Positions 10,499 to 20,042 are shown, numbered from the stretch's first letter. The stretch: DNA of 64,000 bases from Desulfobacter sp. (GCA_028768545.1 CP054838.1:1853501-1917500); one strand, 5' to 3'. The notes: generated by a model from the letters alone, not told the origin. Numbers and translations: made by a program.

Positions 10499-11389
10499 AA
10501 CCTATACCCCGGCCCGGGGCGGAAGTGCCGATGCCGAAGTCCAGGCCCTGGAAAGCACCTTTGCCAATCATTTGAGCAAAATATGCATTTCCAATACCAA
10601 GGGATTTACCGGTCATACCCTGGGAGCGGCTGTGGAAGATGTGGTCATGGTCAAGGCCTTGCAGAAGAGAAAAGCCCCGCCCATTGCCAATCTTTCCAAA
10701 ATTCCAAAAGAGTTTAGAAAGCTTAATTTTTCCGGCCAGAAAAAGATTGACGCTGAATACGGACTTCATCTGGCGGCCGGGTTTGGGTCTCATTTTGCCT
10801 TTGTATTTGTCAAACGGGTGGAGGAAAATCCCGTCAAAGGCAACCGGGTCTATCAAAAATGGCTAAGACAGGTTTCCGGCTCCCAGAATCCCGAACTTAA
10901 GACCATTGACAACACTCTCTGCCTGGTGGCCGGGGACAAGGCCCCCTTAAATTCCCGGGATAAGATGGTGTCGGCCAATGAAAATATGGCACCCTTGCAG
11001 AACAATAGGGCTGAAAAATCCGTTGTTCTACCGGCACTTTCCTTGACCGGGGCATCAGCCCAGGTGCTTGAGCCTGCGGCCAGGCCCGTGGCAAAGGTCA
11101 GGCAGATCATTGCCGAGCAGACCGGGTATGAACAGGATATGCTTGAAGATGATCTGGATCTTGAGGCGGACCTTGGCATTGACACGGTCAAACAGGTGGA
11201 GATCTTTGCGAAAATTGCATCTGTGTTTGAATTTTCAGTGCCCGATGACCTCAAGCTCAGGGAGCTGAACACCATTGCAAAGCTTGGGGCCTATATTGAG
11301 GCACAATCTTCGGGTACCGCCTCCAATGCCGGGGACAGGGTATATTTTCAGGCCTCGCTCAACAATGAAATCTGGATATCTGATATTAG
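10449..11389 (+). pseudogene. Part 4 of lipid megasynthase: end of third KS and one acyl carrier protein, truncated by an IS
   Basis: This holds the remaining ketosynthase motifs (MSHETYTPARGGSADAE with the first His; NTKGFTGHTLGAA with the second), a linker rich in Ala/Pro, then a carrier domain at about 11090-11300 with the helix DLEADLGIDTVKQVEIFAKI. In most carrier proteins the phosphopantetheine attachment residue in this motif is Ser; here it is Thr. The frame then runs into the ISL3 element at about 11385-11390. The ketoreductase and dehydratase modules expected downstream in a PfaA-type system are absent from the window. The gene is thus 3'-truncated. Confidence 0.78.
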
Positions 11390-12660
11390 GTTCATCCGAT
11401 TAATGCGTACCTTTTATTGTGAAGGTCCAAAAGTTTCAACCTGAAAAACTCCGAATCCCTGTATCCATAAGCTTTCCGTTTCATGGTTTTTATCTTGTTA
11501 TTTGTCCCTTCTAAAGGACCTGTAGATATCCTGTAATCATAGTATGAAAGGATTCTTTGCCTGTGCACAGCCAAGGTCTTGGCAAATTTCATCAACATTG
11601 GAATTTTGGAAATATTGGCCAGATTGATCCAATTGCTGACTATCTTTTCAGCTGTTTCTTTTTTCTTTTGATTCCATATTTGCCTGAGTTCCTCTTTCAT
11701 GTAGTAGACTACCAATAGCGGCTGATTTATTTTCAATGCTTCTTCTAACCGTTGGGCCTCCTTCTTGTCATCACTGAGGTTTTCGGGATTTTTTAACAAA
11801 AGCCACCGGACTCCCTTCAGAAGTTTTTGTTGCCCGGTATTGGCAAGAAGGTTGTAGAGCTTTCGCCTGAAATCCGACAGTTTCTCATTGAACAATTTAA
11901 CAACATGAAATCTGTCAAAGACAATTGCTGAACCAGAAAGATTTTCAATAACAGCACTCAAGTATGCCGGGGACATATCGATGCTGACGGCTTTGATTTT
12001 TGCTTTCGATATTTTCACTTTTGTCCAAAAAGATTTCAAAGCTTCACCACCTTTTCCTTCTCCCACGTGCAGAATTCTACCGGATTCCAGATCCATCACG
12101 ATGGTCAAGTATTTATGCCCTTTCCCTATGGAAATTTCATCTATGGCAATCTGCCGGACTTTCTCAAGGGGGATATTTCGATAACGCCTCAGCAGGTCTT
12201 CTTTCTGGATCTGCTTTATCGTATCCCAGCTGATCCTTAAATGGATGGCAATATCTTTGATTGTCATGAACTGAGACAACTCCAAGACATACCGTTCAAA
12301 AGCCCGGGTATAGCTTTTCCCCTCCTGGGCAAAGGATAGTTTGATTTGCCGGACAAATTGACAGAACGAACACCAAATTCTCTGGATAGCCGTCCTGAGA
12401 ATCACGGGTTTTGAACCTACCGGTATTGTTCTGAGATCTCTTGTCACAATCCCTTTCCTGGTGACGGACCTGGAATTACATTCCGGGCATTTTACCGCCT
12501 CCGGTTTTGGTATGAGTTCAAAAGTGATTATTCCACCGATGAAACGCGTTGTTTTATAAAAGTAGTCACGAAGGCCAAAGGCATGGTATATGAAGCTTGT
12601 GGACATTAATTCATTCTCCGATTTTGTGCGAATAACACAAAAAAATTAGAACATGATCAT
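11385..12660. mobile_element. ISL3-family insertion sequence (ends approximate)
   Basis: The element carries a single 404-residue transposase on the minus strand. It separates the truncated megasynthase on the left from a histidine kinase that lacks its N-terminus on the right. I could not identify convincing terminal inverted repeats or a target duplication, so the boundaries are estimated from where flanking homology stops (about 11385) and resumes (12657 or shortly after). Because both flanking genes are truncated and unrelated, a deletion adjoining the element, or recombination between two copies, is more likely than a simple insertion. Confidence 0.7.
11392..12606 (-). CDS. ISL3-family transposase
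   Basis: A 404-residue protein with an N-terminal zinc-binding region (CPECNSRSV plus WCSFCQF), a helix-turn-helix (MTIKDIAIHLRISWDTIKQI), and the DDE core of the ISL3 family: AIDEISIGKGHKYLT (first Asp), SIDMSPAYLSAV (second Asp), and STGPLEGTNNKIKTMKRKAYG (catalytic Glu). Its length is normal for the family (about 400-440 residues) and the frame is intact, so the element may still be active. The stop codon lies only a few bases from the presumed left end of the element. Confidence 0.92.
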   Translation of the reverse strand: MSTSFIYHAFGLRDYFYKTTRFIGGIITFELIPKPEAVKCPECNSRSVTRKGIVTRDLRTIPVGSKPVILRTAIQRIWCSFCQFVRQIKLSFAQEGKSYTRAFERYVLELSQFMTIKDIAIHLRISWDTIKQIQKEDLLRRYRNIPLEKVRQIAIDEISIGKGHKYLTIVMDLESGRILHVGEGKGGEALKSFWTKVKISKAKIKAVSIDMSPAYLSAVIENLSGSAIVFDRFHVVKLFNEKLSDFRRKLYNLLANTGQQKLLKGVRWLLLKNPENLSDDKKEAQRLEEALKINQPLLVVYYMKEELRQIWNQKKKETAEKIVSNWINLANISKIPMLMKFAKTLAVHRQRILSYYDYRISTGPLEGTNNKIKTMKRKAYGYRDSEFFRLKLLDLHNKRYALIG

Positions 12661-14659
12661 GTTCACACCATCATTTCAAGCATAAAAATCCTTACTGTGT
12701 TATTGCCTTCCCAGTGATGTTTCTCAGTCCAGGTACGCGATTTTCTGATGAACCTGATATTATTGTCTCACGGGAGTCCGGAAAAAAGGTCTTTGTGATC
12801 TCAGTCCCCCTGAGAAAGGGGGGGAAGATTGTGGGGGTTCTGGCCGGCGCCGTCAATGTTTCCGGGTTCAGTTCTTTTTTTATCCATGATTTTGAGCTGG
12901 GCCAGGAGGGATTTGCCTATTTGGCCCAGGAAGACGGTCTGGTCGTGTCGGTCTCAGATCCTTCCATTCCCCTGACCTGGATTGGTATCCATGAGTTCGG
13001 ACAAACGATTCTGGCCACAGGCAAGGGGTCCATTGTCTTTGATTATATCCAAAGGCAATGGCTATCCGCCTATGAGACCCTGGAAAATAAAAAATGGATT
13101 TTTGTGGTGACCCAGTCTCTGGATGAAGCCTTTCTGGCAGCCCAGAAGATCGGCTGGTACACCGGGGTCATTGGGTTGGTCTCTTTGGTTCTCATTGGGG
13201 TGGTGGTGGTTTATTTTTTCAGAAAATTGGTTTATGAACGGTTTGACCGGATGCTGGATGCCATTGGCAAGGTGGAGAGAGGAGACCTGGATGTCAGAAT
13301 CACAGGCGGAGATGAAAATGATGAAATCGGCGCCCTGTCCAAGGCCTTTAACCGGATGGCAGACCGGCTTAAAACCACATTGTCCAGCCTCCATGGAGAA
13401 ATCCAGGTCCGGAAAAAAATAGAAGCCTCCCTGGCCAGGCACAGGGATACGCTGGAGGTCTCCGTGGCCCAAAGGACATCAGAACTGGTTTCCCTTCAGA
13501 ATTATCTTGAAGATGTGATCAATTCCATGCCCTCGATCATTGTGGGCGTCACCCATGAAATGGAAATCACCCAATGGAACCTCAAGGCAGATGCGATTAC
13601 GGGGATTTCAGGAAAGCGTGCCAGGGGCAGCTTGTTCCAGGACAGGTTTCCCCATCTCAAATGGATGGCCAAAGAGATGGCAGATGCCGTGGGGGATAAA
13701 AAGGTTTTTTTTAAAGCCCGGGTGGCAAGGCCGGATGACAAAAGGCCCGGGTACGAAGATATTACCCTCTATCCCCTGATGGCCAAGGATATGAAAGGGG
13801 CCGTGATTCGCATTGACGATGTGACCGAACAGGCAGCATTGGAGGCGAGCATGATCCAGACGGAAAAAATGTTTTCCCTGGGCGGACTTGCCGCGGGCAT
13901 GGCCCATGAGATCAACAATCCCCTTGCCGGGATTATTCAAAATCTCCAGGTGATGAAAAACAGGATTTCTCCTGAGTTGCCCAAAAATCGTGAAACAGCA
14001 GAAGAGCTGGGCCTGGATTTAAACCTGTTTGAAAATTATATGGAAAAACGCGGGATGTTCAGGCTCATGGACTCTGCTGTCATGGCCGGGGGCAGGGCTG
14101 CTTCAATTGTGGACAACATGCTTTCGTTCAGCCGCCAGGAGTCTGCCCATCTGTCTGAGATCCACCTTCCCGACCTTGTGGACCAGGCCATTGAGCTGGC
14201 CTATAATGATTATTCTTTGAAAAAAAAGCATGATTTTAAAAATATTAAAATCATCCGCAATTATGCTGCCAAGGATTTAAGGATCAAGGGGCATCCGTCC
14301 ATGCTCCAGCAGGTCTTTTTCAATCTTTTGAAAAACGGCGCCCAGGCCATGGGTGCCCCCCCCTGTCCCGGAATCCTGAGTTCACCATTTCCATTGACCT
14401 TAAGGACCGCATGGCGGTTATTCATGTTGCAGATAATGGGCCGGGCATGGATAAAAAGGTCCGTCAAAGGATATTTGAACCTTTTTATACCACAAAGGAG
14501 ATCGGGGACGGTACAGGGCTTGGTCTTTCTGTCTCTTACTTTATCATTGCTGAAAACCACGGTGGTACCATTGACGTGGTGTCAGACCCTGGAAAAGGCT
14601 GTACTTTTGTAATTGAACTGCCCGTGGACGGACCTGATGGGGTCCGTCCTAAGGCCTAA
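12657..14659 (+). pseudogene. Sensor histidine kinase (Cache-HAMP-PAS-HisKA-HATPase), 5'-truncated and frameshifted
   Basis: The frame opens just after the ISL3 element with no natural start; ATG 12717 is the first methionine. What remains is the distal half of a dCache sensor domain (SGKKVFVISVPL), one transmembrane helix (about 13155-13215), HAMP, a PAS domain (about 13510-13830), a HisKA domain with H-box MAHEINNPLAG, and HATPase motifs (N-box [12 protein letters not shown]). At the C8 run 14346-14353 the frame is lost. The G1 and G2 boxes (DNGPGM, GTGLGLS) and the normal C-terminus follow in the -1 frame to 14659, so C9 would restore the gene. The first transmembrane helix and proximal Cache domain are missing, so the gene is dead even if the C-run is an error. 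Confidence 0.85.
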
Positions 14660-14671
14660 CCGATAGATGGG

Positions 14672-15019
14672 TTAAAAGGTTATAATTTTATATCCTTTTT
14701 TTGTAAAATCTGTCATTGACGGATGGCCTGACATTTTACCAACCAGCTCAATGCCTTCCTTTTCAATGGCCTCGATAGCCTTGAGTTTTGTGGCACAGGC
14801 CCTGCAAGCCCCGTAAAACAGGTTCAGGGATTTGGCTTTCTGGTAAAGGGTGTTTAAAAAATGTCCGGGTTTGGCCATTTCTTCCACCAACGTGACAGAT
14901 TCTCCTTCCAGAACAATGAGCCCCTCCTGTCCTTTTTCTTTCATTTCAATACTGTTGAGCAGCACATGGATAAAGCAGAGGGGATCTCCCCTGAACGCAA
15001 ATAAAACCATTTTATTCAT
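14672..15019 (-). CDS. DsrE/DsrF-like sulfur-relay-fold protein
   Basis: A 115-residue cytoplasmic protein of the DsrE-like fold. The features are an N-terminal beta strand (KMVLFAFRGDPLCFIHVLLN), an EGESVTLV strand, and CRACATKLKAIEAIEKEGIEL, with a cysteine pair (CRAC) at the position where DsrE/TusD-type proteins carry their sulfur-binding cysteine. Family members pass or bind sulfur in persulfide relays, and small stand-alone members are common in sulfate reducers. The substrate cannot be told from the sequence. It overlaps the thioesterase gene upstream by 8 bp, so the two are translationally coupled. Confidence 0.75.
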   Translation of the reverse strand: MNKMVLFAFRGDPLCFIHVLLNSIEMKEKGQEGLIVLEGESVTLVEEMAKPGHFLNTLYQKAKSLNLFYGACRACATKLKAIEAIEKEGIELVGKMSGHPSMTDFTKKGYKIITF

Positions 15020-15452
15020 TTTTATTTTCTCCTTTGATGAGGTTTAGCATGGAACCGGGCATGGGGGCTGCCACCACCCGTCCTTTAACACAGAGCCTGC
15101 CTTTGGCATGGACTTTGACGGAGACAACCACTTTTTTAGGGGAGATCTCTTCTGTTTTTCCTCTGATTTCAAGCTCAACTCCCAGGGGGGTGGGGGCCAG
15201 GTAATCCACATGAATGGAGGCCGTGACAAAGCGCAGGGCAGGTTCGGAATCCATGGGCCGTCCCTGTTGGCGATATGTTGCGCCAGCCGCCGTTCCTGTA
15301 CCGTGGCAGTCGATTAAAGAGGCAAGAAGACCGCCGTAGACAAACCCGGGTACGGCGGGGTAATAGTCCTGGAATGCGTTTTCAGACATGGCTTTCTCCA
15401 AGATACGGGTGAACTTTTTTGTTGCAACCTTAGGGCTAAAGAACGGATCCAA
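15012..15452 (-). CDS. Hotdog-fold thioesterase (PaaI/YigI type)
   Basis: A 146-residue single hotdog domain. The motif GGLLASLIDCHGTGTAA corresponds to the helix that holds the catalytic Asp or Glu in PaaI-like acyl-CoA thioesterases, followed by strands RFVTASIHVDYLAPTP and VELEIRGKTEEIS. The reading frame starts with TTG at 15452. A methionine (ATG at 15389) lies just before the conserved helix and seems too late, so a TTG start is preferred but uncertain. These enzymes hydrolyse small or aromatic acyl-CoAs. Pairing with the DsrE-like gene suggests an operon but gives no specific pathway. Confidence 0.75.
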   Translation of the reverse strand: MDPFFSPKVATKKFTRILEKAMSENAFQDYYPAVPGFVYGGLLASLIDCHGTGTAAGATYRQQGRPMDSEPALRFVTASIHVDYLAPTPLGVELEIRGKTEEISPKKVVVSVKVHAKGRLCVKGRVVAAPMPGSMLNLIKGENKNE

Positions 15453-15495
15453 GTCTAATACGATTCTGATGGGAAATCAAACAGGTTCCTTATTT

Positions 15496-15565
15496 TTATT
15501 TCCGCATTCCTGATACCTGGTCAAGGCCCCGGACAAACATGCCAGCGTCCTGCCGGCGAATGACC
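15496..15565 (-). pseudogene. Short relic of a class III aminotransferase C-terminus
   Basis: Read on the minus strand to the TAA at 15496-15498, this encodes VIRRQDAGMFVRGLDQV, which matches the C-terminal [17 protein letters not shown] of the intact kinase-aminotransferase gene at 27161-29458 at 13 of 17 residues. The DNA also aligns well (for example ACCTGGTCAAGG...GGACAAACATG). Nothing upstream of about 15565 continues the match. I read this as the last remnant of a second copy, or the scar of a rearrangement, immediately before the double-cubane gene cluster; the intact copy sits immediately after that cluster. Confidence 0.6.
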
Positions 15566-15804
15566 GTGTGGCTCACACCCAGGCGCGTCATGCCAATGGT
15601 CCATTGTTTTTTTCAATGGGTTTTGGATTTTATTAGTCAAATTATGAATTTGATTCTCCAAGGAGGTTTGTATTAGGGATATGTGTCTTGTACCGCCATC
15701 CTGCGGAATGCATATTTTTTCGTGAAAAAAATGAGTTGACGCGGATAAAAGTAAAAATGCGCTACCCAAAAAACGGTTGAATACCCAAAGAAGAGGAGAA
15801 AAAA

Positions 15805-17097
15805 ATGATAGAATCCTATGAACCCATGTGGAAGGACCTTGGACTGGATCTTGAGGCCCATGACGCCCTGCTCACTGTTTTGGGAACGGCCTATACCGAT
15901 ATTTACCTGGCCCAGGAAAACCGGCCCGAAGGCATGGCTTATTTTGATTTTGTCATGTCCGAGGTGCATGGTCTGAGAATCAAGGAATTGTTGGATGAAA
16001 AAAAGGCGGGCCGGAAAATTATCGGCTCCTATTGCGTGTTTGTGCCAGAAGAGATCGTTCTTGCGGCCAATGCCACCCTGGTGGGGCTGTGCTCCGGTGC
16101 TGATTTTGCCATGGATGCCGTGGAAAAGTACCTGCCCAGAAATACCTGCGCTTTGATCAAATCCGCCATGGGGTTTAAACTGGGAAAGGTCTGTCCCTAT
16201 CTTGAAGCCGCAGACATGGTGGTGGGGGAAAACACCTGTGACGGCAAGAAAAAAGCATATGAATCCATGAACGACCTCATGGACAATCTGTATATCATGG
16301 ACCTGCCCCAGATAAAAACAGACCAGGGCAGAATTCTTTTAAAATCGGAATACAACCGGTTTAAAACTGCTGTGGAAGAACTGACCGGGACTTGCATTAC
16401 AAAAGAGTCCCTTGGGGCCGCCATCGAACAGGTGAATGCCAAGCGGTCTGCCCTTCATCGCCTGGCAAAGATTAGAAGCGCTAAGCCTTCTCCCATATCC
16501 GGCCTGGATGCCCTGCTGGTAAACCAGGTGGCCTTCTATGACAATCCGGACCGGTTTACCCAGTCGTTGAACACGATCTGTGATGAATTGGAAAAACGCA
16601 TTGAAAAAAAACAAGGTGGTTCCGGCCCCGGGATTCCCCGGGTGCTCATCTCCGGATGTCCCATGGCGGTGCCCAATTGGAAGCTGCCCTGGATCATAGA
16701 ATCTTCAGGTGCCGTGATTGTGGGGGAAGAATCCTGTGTGGGCGAGCGGGGATGCCGAAACCTTACAGATGTTTCCGGCACTACGGTAGATGCCCTGATG
16801 GATGCCATAACCGACCGGTATTTTGGGGTGGACTGCGCCATTTTTACCCCGAATCAAGAACGGCTGGATCACATCCTTGAAATGGCCCAACGCTATGGGG
16901 CAGACGGGGTGATTCATTACGGCCTTCAATTTTGCCAGCCCTATACCATGGAAGCCATTCCCGTGGAAAAGGCATTGGAAGAAAAGGGGCTGCCCTGCCT
17001 GAGACTTGAAACAGACTATGGCATGGAAGATGTCGAGCCCATAAAAACAAGGGTAGAAGCCTTCGTGGAACAGCTGGGAGATTCTGACCGGGTATGA
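15805..17097 (+). CDS. Double-cubane-cluster / 2-hydroxyacyl-CoA dehydratase-family protein A
   Basis: A 430-residue member of the HgdB/BcrC/YjiM superfamily. Conserved cysteine motifs appear in order: GSYCVFVPEEIV, TCALIKSAMG, KVCPYLEAADMVVGENTCDGKKK, ISGCPM, GEESCVGERGC and VDCAIFTPN. This is the pattern of the single-chain double-cubane-cluster proteins rather than the two-subunit dehydratases. They take very-low-potential electrons from an ATP-driven activator, and such an activator is encoded at 18388. The natural substrate of this branch is not established (acetylene reduction has been shown for one member). The start has a strong AGAGGAG ribosome site. Its stop overlaps the start of the next gene (ATGA at 17094), so the two are translationally coupled. 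Confidence 0.85.
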   Translation: MIESYEPMWKDLGLDLEAHDALLTVLGTAYTDIYLAQENRPEGMAYFDFVMSEVHGLRIKELLDEKKAGRKIIGSYCVFVPEEIVLAANATLVGLCSGADFAMDAVEKYLPRNTCALIKSAMGFKLGKVCPYLEAADMVVGENTCDGKKKAYESMNDLMDNLYIMDLPQIKTDQGRILLKSEYNRFKTAVEELTGTCITKESLGAAIEQVNAKRSALHRLAKIRSAKPSPISGLDALLVNQVAFYDNPDRFTQSLNTICDELEKRIEKKQGGSGPGIPRVLISGCPMAVPNWKLPWIIESSGAVIVGEESCVGERGCRNLTDVSGTTVDALMDAITDRYFGVDCAIFTPNQERLDHILEMAQRYGADGVIHYGLQFCQPYTMEAIPVEKALEEKGLPCLRLETDYGMEDVEPIKTRVEAFVEQLGDSDRV

Positions 17098-18276
17098 AGA
17101 ACAATGATCAAGACGCCATTAAAAAGCCCTTGCCCTATCTTTTGTTTGACGATGTTTATTTAAAAAAGATTGAGAACAGGGGGTATGAACAGGCCGTGGC
17201 CTTGAGTGCTGGGGGAAATAAAGTTGTGGGCACCTATTGTGCCTTTACCCCCAAAGAGATTGTGGCGGCTGCCGGCGGCATACCCGTGTCCCTGTGCGCC
17301 GGGTCTGAAGATTCTTTTACCGCTGCCGAGGCCCATCTGCCCCCCGTCCTTTGTCCTTTGATAAAATCCAGTTACGGCCATGCCCTGGCAGATACCTGTC
17401 CCTATTTTCACATGGCAGACTTTCTTTTGGCCGATGCCACCTGTGACGGGAAAAAAAAAGATGTTTGAACTTTTGCCTCGGCTCAAACCTCTTCATCTGC
17501 TGCTGTTGCCCCAGAGTCCGGATCCTGAAATCAGCCTGGGTGTCTGGAAGGATGAATTGTTCTGGGTTAAAAAGTTTTTGGAAACCCAGATGGACACAAG
17601 GATCACGGATGAGGCCTTGGCCCAAAAAATCCGGCTCTATAACCGGCTTCGCAGGACTGTGGAAAAGGTGTATCAGATGAATACCGGGCCGATTCCTCTG
17701 GTCTACGGATATGAGATTAATAGGATCACCTCCATGGCGGGATTTGAATGCGATCTTGAGGCCAGGATTCAGGACATGGCCGCGGCCATGGAAAAAATCC
17801 GTGAGCGGGTCGGCCAGGATTTTCTAAACGAGATGAAACACCGGCCGAGAATACTGCTCACCGGCTGTCCCACCACCAATAAAAAGTTGCTCCACCTCAT
17901 TGAGGAACAAGGCGGGGTGGTGGTGGCCATGGAGACTTGCAACGGGCTCAAACCCGTGGGGAAAAGGGTGAAAGAGGGCCAGGACCCCATGGACAGCCTG
18001 GCCCGGAAATACCTGGACATTGCCTGCGCCTGTATGAGCCCCAATACCCGACGCCTGGACCTTATCGGCGACCTCATTGAGCAATACCGGGTGGACGGGG
18101 TCATTGATCTGACCTGGAATGCCTGCCATACTTATAATGTGGAGTCATTCACACTCCAAGAAGCGGTTCAGGACCGGTTTGACACCCCCTATATCCAGAT
18201 TTTAACGGACTATTCCCAAAATGATCTGGGCCAGCTTGCCACCCGGGTCCAGGCCTTTCTTGAGATGATTGTTTAA
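17094..18276 (+). pseudogene. Double-cubane-cluster / 2-hydroxyacyl-CoA dehydratase-family protein B, split by an A9 frameshift
   Basis: This is a second family member, about 394 residues if repaired. The first part (17094-17468) carries GTYCAFTPKEIV, LCPLIKSSYGHA, DTCPYFHMADF and DATCDGKKK. After the A9 run 17451-17459 the frame changes and resumes with MFELLPRLKPLH, LTGCPTTNKK, ETCNGLKP and IACACMSPN. The intact paralogue at 25879 reads CDGKKKMFEL with one A fewer, so deleting one A restores a full protein. No other damage is visible, which favours a sequencing or assembly error or a very recent mutation. The gene is coupled to protein A by a 4-bp overlap. Confidence 0.82.
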
Positions 18277-18387
18277 TACCTTTGCCCCCCCCCTGCAATT
18301 AAACGAAAAAAGGAAACAAGGACAGGGGAGCGGATCATGATTTTGAAAATTAAATCGTTTATATAGACCCAAGATGAAGGAGTACCC

Positions 18388-19143
18388 ATGACCTATGCTG
18401 GGATTGATATTGGATCACGGTCCATTGAATTGGTAATTATCGATGAAAACGGCCAAATAGCTGAATGCCTGAAAACAGATACCGGGTTTAATCCCGTGGC
18501 CCAGGCCCAAACACTGATAAAAGGGCGCACCTTTGAAAAGATCATGGCCACAGGGTACGGCAGGGGCCTGTTTGAAATGGCCTTTGACCATGCCCAAACC
18601 GTGACCGAGATCAAGGCCCATGCCCGGGGGGTTGTCCATGAGTTTGAGGATGCCGCTTCCATTCTGGATATCGGGGGCCAGGATTCCAAGGCCATTGCCC
18701 TGAATGCCAAAGGACGGGTGATTAAGTTTGAAATGAATGACCGGTGCGCCGCAGGCACGGGCAAATTTTTAGAGATCATGGCCAAAAACCTGGGATTTTC
18801 ACTGGACCAATTCGGTGTGGCTGCCCTGGCTGCAAATCAGGATTTAAGCATTAATTCCATGTGTACGGTTTTTGCCGAATCCGAGGTTACCTCCCTCATT
18901 GCCCAGGGCGCAGACCGGCAGGAAATTGCCCGGGGCCTTCATTTAAGCGTTGTTAAAAGGGCCGCCGCCATGATCGGTCGGGTCTCCTCCCAGGGGCCCA
19001 TTGTTTTTTCAGGAGGGGTGGCCAAAAATCCCTGTATCCGGGATTTGGTGGCAGAAAAAATGAATCGCCAGGTTCTGGTGCCGAAAGATCCCCAGATGAT
19101 GGGCGCCATGGGGGCGGCCCTTTTGCTTTTGGACAGGGGCTGA
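18388..19143 (+). CDS. ATP-dependent activator of double-cubane / 2-hydroxyacyl-CoA dehydratase-type enzymes (BadF/HgdC/YjiL family)
   Basis: A 251-residue ASKHA-fold ATPase. Visible landmarks are the phosphate-1 motif YAGIDIGSRSIELV, the second nucleotide motif ILDIGGQDSKAI, the first cluster cysteine in MNDRCAAGTGKFLE, the second in MCTVFAESEVTSL, and the adenosine motif VFSGGVAKN. One cysteine per subunit pair bridges a [4Fe-4S] cluster at the dimer interface, and ATP hydrolysis fires electrons into the partner protein. It follows protein B and precedes the ABC permease by 5 bp, on the same strand. It has a good AAGGAG site. It is probably shared by proteins A, B and the third paralogue at 25879. 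Confidence 0.92.
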   Translation: MTYAGIDIGSRSIELVIIDENGQIAECLKTDTGFNPVAQAQTLIKGRTFEKIMATGYGRGLFEMAFDHAQTVTEIKAHARGVVHEFEDAASILDIGGQDSKAIALNAKGRVIKFEMNDRCAAGTGKFLEIMAKNLGFSLDQFGVAALAANQDLSINSMCTVFAESEVTSLIAQGADRQEIARGLHLSVVKRAAAMIGRVSSQGPIVFSGGVAKNPCIRDLVAEKMNRQVLVPKDPQMMGAMGAALLLLDRG

Positions 19144-19148
19144 AATCA

Positions 19149-20023
19149 ATGACACGGTTCAATCAATTTCAGCAAATAGGGCTTTTTGTTTTTCTGGTTG
19201 CAATGGGTTTGTTTTTTAGTTTCATGTCCCCCTATTTTGCTACCTGGGAAAATGCCACCAATATTCTGGTTCAATCAACGGTTCTCATTATTGCCGGCAC
19301 CGGCATGACATTGGTGATTGCCACTGCGGGCATTGACTTGTCCATTGGTTCCATTCTGGCCCTCAGCGGTATCATTATGGCTGCTGCCATGAAGGCCGGA
19401 CTGGGGGTGCCCATGGGTATTTTTTTTGGCGTATTGTCCGGGGCTCTCATGGGGCTCTTGAATGGAATGGGGATCGCCCGGCTTGGCATATCCCCCTTCA
19501 TCGTTACCCTGGGAACTGCTGGAATATACCGGGCACCGGACGGCTGGGCCCGTTGCCCTTATCTGCTGTCCTCGCCTTTGTTGTTCTGGGGCTTGCCTAT
19601 GTGATTATTGCCTGGACCCGGTTTGGCATCAATGCCCGGGCTGTGGGTGACAACCCTCGGGGGGCTTTTTTGATGGGGATTCCCCTCGCGCATGTGCTGG
19701 TTTTTGTGTATGTGCTTTCAGGGATAGCCGCGGCCTTGGCTGGCATTGTGGTGACCTCCCGGCTGAATACCGCAGAAGCCATTGCAGGACTTGGGATGGA
19801 ATTGGAGGCCATTGCTGCCGTAGTGATGGGAGGCACCAGCTTTAGCGGCGGAGAGGCAAGTCTTCTGGGAACGCTTTTGGGGGCCTTGATTATCGGGACC
19901 CTTGCCAATGGCCTGACCATCATCAATGTACCCTCCTATTACCAGCAGCTGGTCATCGGCATTGTTTTCATTCTGGCGGTAATGGCTGACAGAATAAAAA
20001 GAGGTAAAACTCAAAGATATTAA
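19149..20023 (+). pseudogene. Ribose/sugar-type ABC transporter permease (RbsC family) with internal deletion and frameshift
   Basis: The N-terminal part (19149 to about 19530) has the RbsC hallmarks TLVIATAGIDLSIGSILAL, GLLNGMGIARLGISPFIVTLGTAGIYR. The C-terminal part (about 19535-20023) has RLGPLPLSAVLAF, GDNPRGAFLMGIP and the EAA-like region GMELEAIAAVVMGGTSFSGG. The 20-30 residues normally found between LGT-IYR and the next helix are missing, and the two parts lie in different frames. This looks like a true small deletion, not a homopolymer slip. Without it the protein would be about 320 residues with 8-10 membrane helices. Transport through this system should be impaired unless another permease substitutes. 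Confidence 0.8.
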
Positions 20024-20042
20024 CGAATTATAAGGAGTAAAA

